A program made the translations under genes and the position numbers. Of a stretch of 64,000 nucleotides of DNA, positions 35,142 through 44,360 are shown in pieces. Numbering within the stretch: position 1 is the stretch's first letter; each line of letters opens with the position of its first letter. A model generated the notes under the pieces. It saw nothing but the letters and a program-made list of their open reading frames with translations, had not been told where the DNA came from and did not search any database. Source of the DNA: GCA-002727615 sp964442655 (GTDB lineage: Bacteria; Pseudomonadota; Alphaproteobacteria; TMED109); NCBI GenBank assembly GCA_964442655.1, contig CAYTZM010000002.1, forward strand, positions 124,001 through 188,000, given 5' to 3'.

Positions 35142-36299
35142 TTATTTAAACAAATCTTTAATTCCTTTAATGCTTGCATTACATACTCCTCGATTAGTTA
35201 TGAGCTTAGTAACTAGTTTTGATGGTGTAACATCAAAACCAGGATTACAAACTATACACTCATTGCCAACTATTTTTACAGAATTTAACTCGCCTTCTTT
35301 ATCTAATCCTGTTATATGAGTAACCTCTTTTTTTGACCTTTCTTCTATTTCAATATTATTAACCCCAGATTTTAGATTGAAGTCTATGGTAGATTCAGGC
35401 AAAGCAACATAAAAAGGAATATTATTATCAAACGCACATAGAGCCTTCATGTATGTTCCTATTTTATTACAAACATCTCCATTACTAGCAGTTCTATCTG
35501 ATCCAACAATGCACATATCTACCATTCCTTTTTGCATTAAATGTCCGCCAGCATTATCAACTATTAAAGTATTTGGAACACCATGTTGACTTAATTCCCA
35601 ACAAGTTAACGAAGCCCCTTGATATCTTGGGCGAGTTTCATCTACCCAAACATGTATATCAATACCTGAATTAAATGCTTTATAAATAGGGGCTAAAGCT
35701 GTTCCCCAATCTACACATGCCAACCACCCTGCATTACAATGAGTTAAAATATTTAATGTTGTTTTTGATTTGTATATTTTGTTAATTAAATTTAACCCAT
35801 TATCACCAATATCAGAACATTGTTTGACAGAGTTCTCTAATAATGCATTTGATATTTTCCATGCACATATAAACCTATCTGCTTCCTTAAAATTAAGTAT
35901 TTCCTTAACAAAATTCTCCAAAGCCCATCTTAAATCTACTGCTGTAGGCCTAGTTTTAACCAAAATATTAAATGCATTATTAATACTTTTTATAGAAGGA
36001 TCTTCTTTTATTGCAAAGCACATACCATAACTAGCTGTTACTCCTATAAGTGGTGCACCCCTAACTAACATGTTCTTTATAGCTTTTGTTACATCAGAAA
36101 TATTACTTAATATTTTATATTCAAGATTATGCGGTAATAACGTCTGATCTATAATAGATACTGTATAATCTTTCTTATATTCTATTGCTCTTTTATTACT
36201 TCCATTAATTAACAATATTTTACCCTTTTTAATATAAATACATAATGTATTTGAAAGCTTGTCTAGCATTATATATACATATAAATGAAACTTATACAT
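35142..36299 (-). CDS. mtnA: S-methyl-5-thioribose-1-phosphate isomerase
   Basis: Up to 385 residues. It converts methylthioribose-1-P to methylthioribulose-1-P in methylthioadenosine salvage. Signatures: IDQTLLPH, VRGAPLIGVTASYGM, catalytic Cys188 in LTHCNAGW, DETRPRYQGASLT, and catalytic Asp268 in GSDRTASNGDVCNKIGTY. These are the enzyme residues, so it is not an eIF2B-like regulator. The N-terminus is about 28 residues longer than Bacillus MtnA. A second in-frame ATG at 36269 would cut ten of these; no ribosome site decides. First gene of the operon with the aldolase-SDR and MDR genes, divergent from purB. Confidence 0.93.
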   Translation of the reverse strand: MYKFHLYVYIMLDKLSNTLCIYIKKGKILLINGSNKRAIEYKKDYTVSIIDQTLLPHNLEYKILSNISDVTKAIKNMLVRGAPLIGVTASYGMCFAIKEDPSIKSINNAFNILVKTRPTAVDLRWALENFVKEILNFKEADRFICAWKISNALLENSVKQCSDIGDNGLNLINKIYKSKTTLNILTHCNAGWLACVDWGTALAPIYKAFNSGIDIHVWVDETRPRYQGASLTCWELSQHGVPNTLIVDNAGGHLMQKGMVDMCIVGSDRTASNGDVCNKIGTYMKALCAFDNNIPFYVALPESTIDFNLKSGVNNIEIEERSKKEVTHITGLDKEGELNSVKIVGNECIVCNPGFDVTPSKLVTKLITNRGVCNASIKGIKDLFK

Positions 36300-36327
36300 T
36301 ATATAACAATTTTTAAGGTTTATTAAA

Positions 36328-37626
36328 ATGATCCCAAGATATAGTCGTCCCGAAATGACAAATATATGGAGCCAACAAAATAAATTCCAAACCTGGCTAG
36401 AAATTGAAAAATATGCTTGTGAAGCCCAGGAAAAACTAGGAGTAATTCCTAAAGGTATATCTAAACAAATAGAAAAGAAAGGTAAGTTTGAAATTAAAAA
36501 AATAGATAAACTTGAAAAAAAAGTAAAACATGATGTTATAGCCTTTCTAACTAATTTAGCAGAACATGTAGGTCCTAAAGCAAGATTTATTCACCAAGGT
36601 ATGACTTCTTCAGATGTATTAGATACCTGTTTTAATATCCAACTCAAAAAATCTAGTGAACTTCTAGATAAAGGTTTAACAAGGTTACTCAAAGCCTTAA
36701 GAAAAAAAGCTTATAAAAGCAAAAACATGATTTGCATTGGTAGAAGTCATGGAGTTCATGCCGAACCAACCACTATGGGCCTAAAATTTGCCTACGCATA
36801 CGCAGAATTTAACAGATGTAAAGAAAGATTAAAAATAGCTAATTCTGAAATTTCAACTTGTAAAATATCTGGGGCTGTAGGCACTTTTGCAAATATTAAT
36901 CCAAAAGTTGAAGAATACGTGGCAAAAAAAATGAAACTTAAAGTTGAAACAATTTCTACACAAATCTCTCCTAGAGACAGACATGCAATGTTTTTTTCCG
37001 TACTAGGTATAATAGCTAGTTCAATAGAGAGATTAGCAATAGAAATAAGACATTTACAAAGAACAGAGGTAAGAGAGGCAGAAGAAATGTTTAGTATAGG
37101 ACAAAAAGGAAGTTCTGCTATGCCTCATAAAAGAAACCCTATATTAACAGAAAACATTACAGGCCTTGCTAGATTAGTAAGATCATCAGTTATACCAGCT
37201 CAAGAAAATATCGCGTTATGGCATGAAAGAGATATTTCTCATTCTTCAGTAGAAAGAGTAATAGGACCAGATTCAACAATTACACTAGACTTTGCTATAC
37301 ATCGCTTAGCTAATGTAATAGAAAATTTAGTTCTTTATCCGCAAAACATGCAGAAAAATCTTAATCATCTTGGGGGCCTTCATTTTAGTCAAGGAATTTT
37401 ATTAGAACTTACCCAAGCTGGAATGAGCAGAGAAAAAGCCTATAATATTGTTCAAAAATGCGCAATGAAAGTATGGGATAATAAAGAAGATTTTAAAACT
37501 TTACTTATTCAAGATAATGAAGTTAAAAAATATTTAAATTCAAAGCAAATTGAGAAATTATTTAATATTAACAAACATATAAAAAATGTTTCTTATATTT
37601 TTAATAGAGTTTTCAATAATAAATAA
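36328..37626 (+). CDS. purB: Adenylosuccinate lyase
   Basis: 432 residues, fumarase/aspartase superfamily. It releases fumarate from SAICAR and adenylosuccinate in purine synthesis. It starts MIPRYSRPEMTNIWSQQNKF, typical of bacterial PurB. GRSHGVHAEPTTMG holds the catalytic His, and the superfamily signature GSSAMPHKRNPILTE holds the flexible serine loop. It is ten bases ahead of the NRDE gene and heads the purine cluster. Confidence 0.96.
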   Translation: MIPRYSRPEMTNIWSQQNKFQTWLEIEKYACEAQEKLGVIPKGISKQIEKKGKFEIKKIDKLEKKVKHDVIAFLTNLAEHVGPKARFIHQGMTSSDVLDTCFNIQLKKSSELLDKGLTRLLKALRKKAYKSKNMICIGRSHGVHAEPTTMGLKFAYAYAEFNRCKERLKIANSEISTCKISGAVGTFANINPKVEEYVAKKMKLKVETISTQISPRDRHAMFFSVLGIIASSIERLAIEIRHLQRTEVREAEEMFSIGQKGSSAMPHKRNPILTENITGLARLVRSSVIPAQENIALWHERDISHSSVERVIGPDSTITLDFAIHRLANVIENLVLYPQNMQKNLNHLGGLHFSQGILLELTQAGMSREKAYNIVQKCAMKVWDNKEDFKTLLIQDNEVKKYLNSKQIEKLFNINKHIKNVSYIFNRVFNNK

Positions 37627-37635
37627 ACTAAACAA

Positions 37636-38376
37636 ATGTGCACACTTATAATTTTATATCGTCCAAATGATAAATGGCCATTATTGGTTGGAGGAAACAG
37701 AGATGAGATGGTTAATCGTCCATGGCTAGAACCAGCTAATCATTGGAGCAATAAGATATGTGCAGGTAAAGATATTCTTGCAGGAGGTACATGGTTTGGA
37801 ATAAATAATCAAGGAATGGTTGCATCGGTATTAAATAGAATAAATAGTTTAGGGAATGATAAAAATAAAAAAAGCAGAGGAATTATTCCAATTGATATAT
37901 TAAATAAAGATAATATAGAAGAAGCTATAAATTATGTTAAAAATATTAATACTCAGAACTATAAACCATTTAATTTATTTTTCGGAAACAATCAAAAGGC
38001 ATTTTGGGCCAAAGGAACCAATAATAATAAAATAATATTAAATAATATTACTCCAGGAATGCATTTCTTAGATAGTTATGACTTAAATAGTTTAAAATCT
38101 CCAAAATTTAATTACAATTTAAAACTTTTTAAAAATTTAAAAACACCAAATCCAGATAAAAATTCATGGATTTCCTGGAAAAAATTTTTTCTAAATGACC
38201 AACATTCTAATGATCAACCCCTTTCAGCTATTAATATAAAAAACAATAAAAACAATTATGGTACTTTATGTACAAATTTTGTGGCTCTTCCAAATTCGAA
38301 TAAATTAAAAACAGTCTTTTTATTTAAAAATCACTTAAAAAAGAATAAAAATTTTTATCAAATCAAAACTTTATAG
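37636..38376 (+). CDS. NRDE/TANGO2-family protein
   Basis: 246 residues. It starts MCTLIILYRPNDKWPLLVGGNRDEMVNRPW, which contains the family-defining NRDE motif and the invariant Cys2 that resembles an N-terminal nucleophile. GGTWFGINNQGMVASVLNR is the second conserved block. The family (human TANGO2) has been linked to haem and lipid handling, with the chemistry unsettled. It sits between purB and purC with short spacers, which may only reflect genome packing. Confidence 0.85.
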   Translation: MCTLIILYRPNDKWPLLVGGNRDEMVNRPWLEPANHWSNKICAGKDILAGGTWFGINNQGMVASVLNRINSLGNDKNKKSRGIIPIDILNKDNIEEAINYVKNINTQNYKPFNLFFGNNQKAFWAKGTNNNKIILNNITPGMHFLDSYDLNSLKSPKFNYNLKLFKNLKTPNPDKNSWISWKKFFLNDQHSNDQPLSAINIKNNKNNYGTLCTNFVALPNSNKLKTVFLFKNHLKKNKNFYQIKTL

Positions 38377-38428
38377 ATTGCTCTAATATTAATAATTGCT
38401 ATATTAAATATAAATTACTAAGGATATT

Positions 38429-39157
38429 ATGGAAAAAAAGAATAGAAAAATTCTATACGAAGGAAAAGCTAAAATACTCTATAAAGGTCAAGAACCTAAT
38501 ACCATTGTTCAATACTTTAAAGATCATACAACTGCATTTAATAATAAGAAATTTGCAATAATTGAAGGCAAAGGTGTATTAAATAATAAAATTTCAGCAT
38601 TTTTAATGGAAAAATTAATAAATATAGATATTCCTACACACTTTATTAAAAAAATAAATACACGAGAACAGTTAGTTTATAATGTTGAAATTATACCTGT
38701 AGAATTTGTTATTAGAAATATTGCTGCAGGATCTATATGTAAAAGATTCAATCTAAAAGAAGGAGAATTGCTTCCGAGAACACTAATAGAGTATTATTAT
38801 AAATGTGACGAATTAAATGATCCAATGATCTCCGAAGAACATATTACCGCTTTTAAGTGGGCTAGCTTAGATGAACTAAAACAAATATATAATATGTCCA
38901 TAAAAATAAATGATTTCTTAGTAAAACTTTTTTTAAATGTTGGAATAAAGGTAATAGACTTTAAATTAGAATTTGGAAGACTATCAAAAAATAATAAACA
39001 TATTTTAGTGTTAGCAGATGAGTTGAGTCCTGACAACTTTAGGCTATGGGATATTAAAACTAATAAAAAACTAGATAAAGATATTTTCAGAGAAGATCTA
39101 GGAAATATAATAGATGCTTATAATGAAGTAGCGCAAAGATTAGGAATTATCAAATAA
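38429..39157 (+). CDS. purC: SAICAR synthase (phosphoribosylaminoimidazole-succinocarboxamide synthase)
   Basis: 242 residues. It ligates aspartate to CAIR with ATP. It begins with YEGKAKILYKGQEPNTIVQYFKDHTTAFN (ATP loop). The substrate-binding VEFVIRNIAAGSICKRF and the metal-binding IKVIDFKLEFGRL and LADELSPDNFRLWD are in place. A standard bacterial PurC, followed at 15 bases by purS. Confidence 0.96.
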   Translation: MEKKNRKILYEGKAKILYKGQEPNTIVQYFKDHTTAFNNKKFAIIEGKGVLNNKISAFLMEKLINIDIPTHFIKKINTREQLVYNVEIIPVEFVIRNIAAGSICKRFNLKEGELLPRTLIEYYYKCDELNDPMISEEHITAFKWASLDELKQIYNMSIKINDFLVKLFLNVGIKVIDFKLEFGRLSKNNKHILVLADELSPDNFRLWDIKTNKKLDKDIFREDLGNIIDAYNEVAQRLGIIK

Positions 39158-39172
39158 ATAATAGAGGTTAAT

Positions 39173-39418
39173 ATGAAAGTTGAAGTACATACAAGACTAA
39201 AAGAAGGAGTTTTAGATCCTCAAGGAAAAGCAGTAGAATCTGCTTTAAAAAATTTAGGATACGATCAAATAAATAAGATAAGACAAGGAAAACTATTTGA
39301 TATTGAAATTGATACTATTGATCCTGTAAAAGCTGAAGAAATTGCTAATAATATATGCAAATCATTATTGGCAAACATGGTTATAGAAGATTTCACAGTA
39401 AAAGTGCTTCCAACCTAA
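39173..39418 (+). CDS. purS: FGAM synthase subunit PurS
   Basis: 81 residues, alpha/beta PurS fold: VHTRLKEGVLDPQGKAVESALKNLGY and the C-terminal NPVIEDF-like NMVIEDFTVKV. It bridges PurQ and PurL in the multi-subunit formylglycinamidine synthase. Having a separate PurS means the PurL here is the short type, which its 730 residues confirm. An AGAGG ribosome site precedes the ATG. Confidence 0.95.
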   Translation: MKVEVHTRLKEGVLDPQGKAVESALKNLGYDQINKIRQGKLFDIEIDTIDPVKAEEIANNICKSLLANMVIEDFTVKVLPT

Positions 39419-39441
39419 TAACTTATAAAGATTTTATTAAT

Positions 39442-40134
39442 ATGAATACATCTATAATAGTTTTTCCAGGATCAAATTGTGATAGAGATATTGCTGTAGC
39501 CATAAGAAATGTGAGCAATACTGAACCTAATATGGTTTGGCATAAAGAGACCTCTTTAAATAAAGCAGACTTAATTGTATTACCTGGCGGTTTTTCCCAT
39601 GGGGACTATTTAAGATCAGGATCAATAGCCTCACGTGCTCCCATAATGAAAGAAGTTATTAAACTAGCAAATAACGGCACTCCTATTTTAGGCATTTGTA
39701 ATGGATTTCAAATTCTTACTGAATGCGAATTATTACCTGGAGTATTAATGAGAAATAAAAATATGCAATTTATATGTAAATATACATATTTAATTTCTAA
39801 TAATGAAAATAAATGGGTTAATAAAAAAGAAATTAATAAAGTCATTTCATATCCTGTGGCGCACCATGATGGTAATTATTTTTGTAACAAAGATGAATTA
39901 AATAACCTAAAAGCAAATAATAGAATTGTTTTTCAGTATTGTTCTGCAACAGGAATAATTAGTGAAGAAAATAACATAAATGGCTCATTATATAATATTG
40001 CCGGAATTACAAATAAAAATGGAAATGTATTAGGTATGATGCCACATCCAGAACGGGCTATTAGTAAAAATCTAGGTGGCAATGATGGAATATCTTTCTT
40101 TGAAAACTTTTTTAATAATATAGGAAATTTATAA
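39442..40134 (+). CDS. purQ: FGAM synthase glutaminase subunit PurQ
   Basis: 230 residues from the ATG at 39442, giving the usual start MNTSIIVFPGSNCDRDIAVA. The upstream in-frame ATG at 39355 lies inside purS and is rejected. Class I glutamine amidotransferase: nucleophile Cys in GICNGFQILTECELLPG, and His/Glu in MMPHPERA. It supplies ammonia to PurL through PurS. Its stop and the purL start share a base (TAATG). Confidence 0.96.
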   Translation: MNTSIIVFPGSNCDRDIAVAIRNVSNTEPNMVWHKETSLNKADLIVLPGGFSHGDYLRSGSIASRAPIMKEVIKLANNGTPILGICNGFQILTECELLPGVLMRNKNMQFICKYTYLISNNENKWVNKKEINKVISYPVAHHDGNYFCNKDELNNLKANNRIVFQYCSATGIISEENNINGSLYNIAGITNKNGNVLGMMPHPERAISKNLGGNDGISFFENFFNNIGNL

Positions 40135-42326
40135 TGACCACTTTAGATCAAGCCCTAGAGTTGGGGCTAAATAAAAGTGAGTACGAAAAAATTATTAATT
40201 ATCTTGATCGTGTTCCCAATATTACTGAATTAGGTATATTTTCTGCTATGTGGAGTGAGCATTGCTCTTATAAATCATCCCGGAAATGGTTAAAGAATCT
40301 TCCTACCAATGCTGACTGGGTGATTCAAGGTCCTGGAGAAAATGCCGGAGTAATAGATATTGGAAATGGATTAGCTGCTGTATTTAAAATGGAAAGTCAT
40401 AATCATCCCTCATTTATAGAACCATATCAAGGTGCTGCTACTGGTGTAGGAGGTATTATGCGAGATGTTTTTACTATGGGAGCAAGACCAGTAGCTAATA
40501 TGAATTGTTTGAGATTTGGAAGTGTCCATCACCATAAGACAAAACATTTATTATCTGGAGTTGTATCTGGAATTGGTGACTATGGTAACTGTATGGGAGT
40601 TCCGACTATTGGAGGAGAATGCAGTTTCGACAAGGGTTATAATGGAAATATTTTAGTAAACGCAATGACAATAGGAATAGTAGAACAAAAAAGTATTTTT
40701 TATGCTAAAGCTGGAAAACCAGGCAGTAAAGTAGTTTATGTAGGTGCAAAAACTGGAAGAGATGGTATTCATGGAGCCTCTATGGCATCTACCTCTTTTG
40801 ACGAAGATTCCGAAAATAAAAGACCAACAGTTCAAGTTGGAGACCCATTTACAGAAAAACTATTATTAGAATCTTGTTTAGAGTTAATGCGTACCGATTG
40901 TATTATTGGAATTCAAGATATGGGTGCCGCAGGTTTAACATCTTCAGCAGTAGAAATGGCTGCTAAAGACAATAATGGTATAAAAATAAATTTAGATAAA
41001 GTACCTGTCAGAGAAACTAAAATGACCCCTTTTGAGATTATGCTTTCTGAAAGCCAAGAAAGAATGCTAATGGTTATAAAACCTAATTCCGAACAAAAAG
41101 CTAAAAAAATATTTAATAAATGGGAATTAGATTTTAGTGTAATTGGTGAAGTGACTGACTCCAAACATATAGAACTAATTTCCAATAATATAAGTGTTGC
41201 AAATATTCCTTTAGAACCTCTAGCTAATGGATTAATATATAATAGACCTTACAAAATTAACAAATCAAAAAATAAGACAATAGTAAATACTAATAATAAC
41301 TGGGACATTTCTTTACAAAAACTCATGAATAATCCTGACTTATGTTCACGAAGATGGATATGGGAACAATATGACCATATGGTTATGGGAGACACGATAG
41401 GCATGCCTGGATCTGAAGCTAGTATCGTTAGAATACATGGCACCAATGAAGCTCTTGCAATTACCACTGACTGCACTCCAAGATATTGTAAAGCAGATGC
41501 TGAAATGGGAGGAAAACAAGCTGTAGCTGAATCTTATAGAAACCTTTGCTCAGTTGGAGCAACCGCTTTGGCTATAACAGATTGTTTAAATTTTGGAAAT
41601 CCTGAAAATTCTATTGTTATGGGTCAAATTATTAATGCTATTAATGGCATAGGAGAAGCATGTAAGAAACTTTCTATGCCTGTTATAGCTGGTAATGTAA
41701 GTTTATACAATGAAACAGATGGAGAAAGTATTCCACCTACCCCTCAAATCGGCGCTGTAGGTATTATTAAAGACACTAGTAAAATTATTAATAATAAAAT
41801 AGAAAATAGCTTAGATAACGATATTTTAATTATTGGTAAAACTTTAGGACATCTTGAATGTTCTATTTATGCTAAAGAAATTAGTAAAAATGAAAATGGC
41901 TTACCTCCAAATGTGAATCTAGATGAAGAATTCAAAAATGGACAGTTTATATTAGAATTAATATCAAAAGATATGATTAATTCATGTAAGGATATATCTG
42001 ATGGTGGGATTGCTATAGCTCTAACTGAAATATGTACTATGAGCTCAATAGGTTGCAAAATAACTCAAAAAAATAAGCTAAATATTGATGCATGGCTTTT
42101 TGGAGAAGATCAGGCAAGATATATAATAATTTGCAATAAATCTAATACAAAAGATATTATTTCTGCTGCTAATCAAAAACAAGTAACAATAGATTATATT
42201 GGAAAACTCCAAGGCGAAAACTTTGAAGTAAAAGACTTTAAAAGCGAGATCAAAAAAATTTCTATTGAAAAATTATATAATTTAAGAAATAATTGGTTTG
42301 AAAATTACTTTTCAACGAAAATATAG
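40134..42326 (+). CDS. purL: FGAM synthase large subunit PurL (short type)
   Basis: 730 residues, AIRS-like fold in tandem. It forms formylglycinamidine ribonucleotide from FGAR, ATP and ammonia. Seen are FSAMWSEHCSYKSSRKWLK, ESHNHPSFIEPYQGAATGVGGI (metal and phosphate site), the mid-chain HGASMAS and GAAGLTSSAVEMA, and the C-terminal DISDGGIAIALTEI. Translation is coupled to purQ. It is followed at 15 bases by the BolA gene. Confidence 0.97.
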   Translation: MTTLDQALELGLNKSEYEKIINYLDRVPNITELGIFSAMWSEHCSYKSSRKWLKNLPTNADWVIQGPGENAGVIDIGNGLAAVFKMESHNHPSFIEPYQGAATGVGGIMRDVFTMGARPVANMNCLRFGSVHHHKTKHLLSGVVSGIGDYGNCMGVPTIGGECSFDKGYNGNILVNAMTIGIVEQKSIFYAKAGKPGSKVVYVGAKTGRDGIHGASMASTSFDEDSENKRPTVQVGDPFTEKLLLESCLELMRTDCIIGIQDMGAAGLTSSAVEMAAKDNNGIKINLDKVPVRETKMTPFEIMLSESQERMLMVIKPNSEQKAKKIFNKWELDFSVIGEVTDSKHIELISNNISVANIPLEPLANGLIYNRPYKINKSKNKTIVNTNNNWDISLQKLMNNPDLCSRRWIWEQYDHMVMGDTIGMPGSEASIVRIHGTNEALAITTDCTPRYCKADAEMGGKQAVAESYRNLCSVGATALAITDCLNFGNPENSIVMGQIINAINGIGEACKKLSMPVIAGNVSLYNETDGESIPPTPQIGAVGIIKDTSKIINNKIENSLDNDILIIGKTLGHLECSIYAKEISKNENGLPPNVNLDEEFKNGQFILELISKDMINSCKDISDGGIAIALTEICTMSSIGCKITQKNKLNIDAWLFGEDQARYIIICNKSNTKDIISAANQKQVTIDYIGKLQGENFEVKDFKSEIKKISIEKLYNLRNNWFENYFSTKI

Positions 42327-42341
42327 GTATGAGGTATAATT

Positions 42342-42572
42342 ATGGCTATGAGTTCAGATGAAATAGAAAAAATGATAAAAGAAGCAATGCCGGATGCTCA
42401 AGTTATTATTGAAGATCTGAGAGGAGATGGTGATCATTATTCTGCTCAAGTAATCTCTACCCTCTTTAGTGGTAAATCTAAAATTCAGCAACATCAAATG
42501 GTATATAAAGCACTTAAGGGAAAAATGGGACAGCAACTTCATGCTTTAGCACTTAAAACTAGTGCTCAATAA
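42342..42572 (+). CDS. BolA-family protein
   Basis: 76 residues, single BolA/IbaG domain: IEKMIKEAMPDAQVIIEDLRGDGDHYSAQVIS, then the class signature FSGKSKIQQHQMVYKALKG and a C-terminal HALALKT with the conserved His. BolA proteins bind [2Fe-2S] clusters with CGFS glutaredoxins. The next gene encodes just such a partner, so the two likely act together in iron-sulfur trafficking. Confidence 0.93.
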   Translation: MAMSSDEIEKMIKEAMPDAQVIIEDLRGDGDHYSAQVISTLFSGKSKIQQHQMVYKALKGKMGQQLHALALKTSAQ

Positions 42573-42593
42573 TAAAATAATAAGGAGATATAA

Positions 42594-42914
42594 ATGACTA
42601 ATATAGATGATGGAGTAAAAGATAGAATTGAGAAAGAAATTAGTTCTAATGATGTAGTATTATTCATGAAAGGAACACCTATATTTCCACAATGCGGCTT
42701 CTCTTCTATGGTCTCTCAAGTTTTAAATCATATAGGGGTAGAATTTAAAGGCGTTGATGTACTTGCTGAACCAACTCTAAGAGAAGGAATTAAGGAATTT
42801 AGTGACTGGCCTACTATTCCACAACTATATGTTAAGGGTAAATTTATAGGGGGATGTGATATTGTCAAAGAAATGTATGAAAATGGAGAACTTCAAGAAT
42901 TATTTCCCAAATAA
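42594..42914 (+). CDS. grxD: Monothiol glutaredoxin, Grx4 type
   Basis: 106 residues. The CGFS active site is at Cys34 (FPQCGFSSMVSQVL), followed by WPTIPQLYVKGKFIGGCDIV (cis-Pro and GG glutathione-binding loop). This class carries and transfers [2Fe-2S] clusters with BolA proteins. AAGGAGAT lies seven bases before the ATG. It ends two bases from the convergent rpsD with no terminator I can see. Confidence 0.96.
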   Translation: MTNIDDGVKDRIEKEISSNDVVLFMKGTPIFPQCGFSSMVSQVLNHIGVEFKGVDVLAEPTLREGIKEFSDWPTIPQLYVKGKFIGGCDIVKEMYENGELQELFPK

Positions 42915-42916
42915 AA

Positions 42917-43531
42917 CTACCTTGAATAGAACTCTACTACTAAATTTGGCTCCATTTGCACTGGGTAAGGGATATCAGATAATATAGGTACACGATTAAA
43001 TGTCCCTTCTAACTTTTCTAAATTAGGCTTTATATAATCAGGAATTTCTCTTACTTGTGATTGTGAAGCTTCTACAACTAAAGGATGGCTTTTTGAAGTA
43101 TCTTTTATAGAAATAACATCTCCTACAGTGCATAAGTAAGATCTTATAGTAACCCTCTTACCATTTACTCTTACATGTCCATGATTAATTAATTGTCTCG
43201 CAGAAAATATTGTTGGAACTAAATTTAACCTGTAAACTATAGCATCTAATCTTCGTTCTAAAAGACCTACTAATAGTTCTCCTGTATCACCTTTAAGAGA
43301 TGCAGCAGTCTTATAATAACTTCTAAATTGTTTTTCAGAAAGATTACCGTAATAACCTTTAAGTTTTTGTTTAGCTCTTAATTGTATTCCAAAATCAGAA
43401 ACTTTTCCTCGTCTTTGACCATGTTCACCAGGTCCATATTCTCTTTTGTTAAAAGGACTTTTTGGTCTACCCCATAAATTACACCCTAAACGTCTATCAA
43501 TTTTATAATGGGGCTCACTTCTTTTACTCAT
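42917..43531 (-). CDS. rpsD: 30S ribosomal protein S4
   Basis: 204 residues. MSKRSEPHYKIDRRLGCNLW, YGPGEHGQRR and the S4 RNA-binding domain ERRLDAIVYRLNLVPTIFSARQLINHGHVRVNGKRV are all standard. It is a primary 16S rRNA-binding protein. The N-terminal zinc cysteines are absent (C- form). It stands outside the alpha operon and has its own sigma-70-like promoter at 43575-43602. Confidence 0.97.
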   Translation of the reverse strand: MSKRSEPHYKIDRRLGCNLWGRPKSPFNKREYGPGEHGQRRGKVSDFGIQLRAKQKLKGYYGNLSEKQFRSYYKTAASLKGDTGELLVGLLERRLDAIVYRLNLVPTIFSARQLINHGHVRVNGKRVTIRSYLCTVGDVISIKDTSKSHPLVVEASQSQVREIPDYIKPNLEKLEGTFNRVPILSDIPYPVQMEPNLVVEFYSR

Positions 43532-43574
43532 ACTTTAATATTTCCAGATTTAAGAAATTAAAACAATCTTATGG

Positions 43575-43602
43575 AATATACAGCTGAATTATATACTGTC
43601 AA
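43575..43602 (-). promoter_or_regulatory. Sigma-70-type promoter of rpsD
   Basis: On the minus strand, TTGACA (43602-43597) is followed after 16 bases by TATATT (43580-43575). This is a close match to consensus, placed 44 bases before the rpsD ATG. Confidence 0.7.
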
Positions 43603-43616
43603 CTATGAACTTTTAA

Positions 43617-44360
43617 TTATCCTTTAATGAAAGATGATATTATTCCATGCAAAATTTTTATTTCCTGATCAGTAAGACTATTTCTTGTAAAAATTGCTTC
43701 TATATTTTTAATCATACTATCTTTTTTATCTATCGGTACAAAAAATTTATTTTTATCAAGTTGAGCAACTAAACGTTCTAACAGATAATTTAATTCTGAT
43801 TTATTAGCAATTTTATTTATTCTGGTTTGACTTTGAGTGTAACTTATTGAATCTCTCTTATTATTTTCAATAAACCATTGATAACAAAAAGAAAAAACTG
43901 ACATTGATAAGTTTATTGAATTAAAATTTTTGTTGCATTCTATGTTAGCTATTGCATCAGCCTTCACTACATCCTTATTCTCTAAACCAGACTTTTCACC
44001 GCCAAAAATTATTCCAGTTGTTGAATTAATATTATGATCTAGTAAAATTTTAACAGCCTCTATTATATTAAATACAGGCTTATTTATATCTCTTTCTCTA
44101 GCAGTTGTTGCTAGTAAATATGAAACATTTTTTGTAGCAGATTTAATATTATTAAAAATTTTAACATTAAAATTTTTATCTTGTAGAGCTCCAGCGGAAG
44201 TTGCTATTGCTTTTTTATTAGGCCAATCTTCTCTTGGTCTAACAATTGCTAAATCTGTAAACCCAAAATTCAACATAGCTCGAGCAGATGAGCCAATATT
44301 TTCTCCAAGTTGAGGTTCAATTAAAATTATTTTAGGATATCTTATAATTTTATTTGTCAT
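43617..44360 (-). CDS. trmJ: TrmJ-type tRNA 2'-O-methyltransferase (SPOUT)
   Basis: 247 residues, SpoU/TrmH superfamily. It begins PKIILIEPQLGENIGSSARAMLNFGF (motif 1: N, with Arg), then IIFGGEKSGLENKDV (motif 2) and INLSMSVFSFCYQW (motif 3), which form the SAM knot. The C-terminal helices match TrmJ, which methylates position 32 of tRNA. The start overlaps the nadE end by 11 bases. Confidence 0.88.
   Translation of the reverse strand: MTNKIIRYPKIILIEPQLGENIGSSARAMLNFGFTDLAIVRPREDWPNKKAIATSAGALQDKNFNVKIFNNIKSATKNVSYLLATTARERDINKPVFNIIEAVKILLDHNINSTTGIIFGGEKSGLENKDVVKADAIANIECNKNFNSINLSMSVFSFCYQWFIENNKRDSISYTQSQTRINKIANKSELNYLLERLVAQLDKNKFFVPIDKKDSMIKNIEAIFTRNSLTDQEIKILHGIISSFIKG

Noticed and set aside
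39355..39441. Longer PurQ starting inside purS
   Set aside because: The extra residues come from purS in another frame; the ATG at 39442 gives the standard PurQ start.
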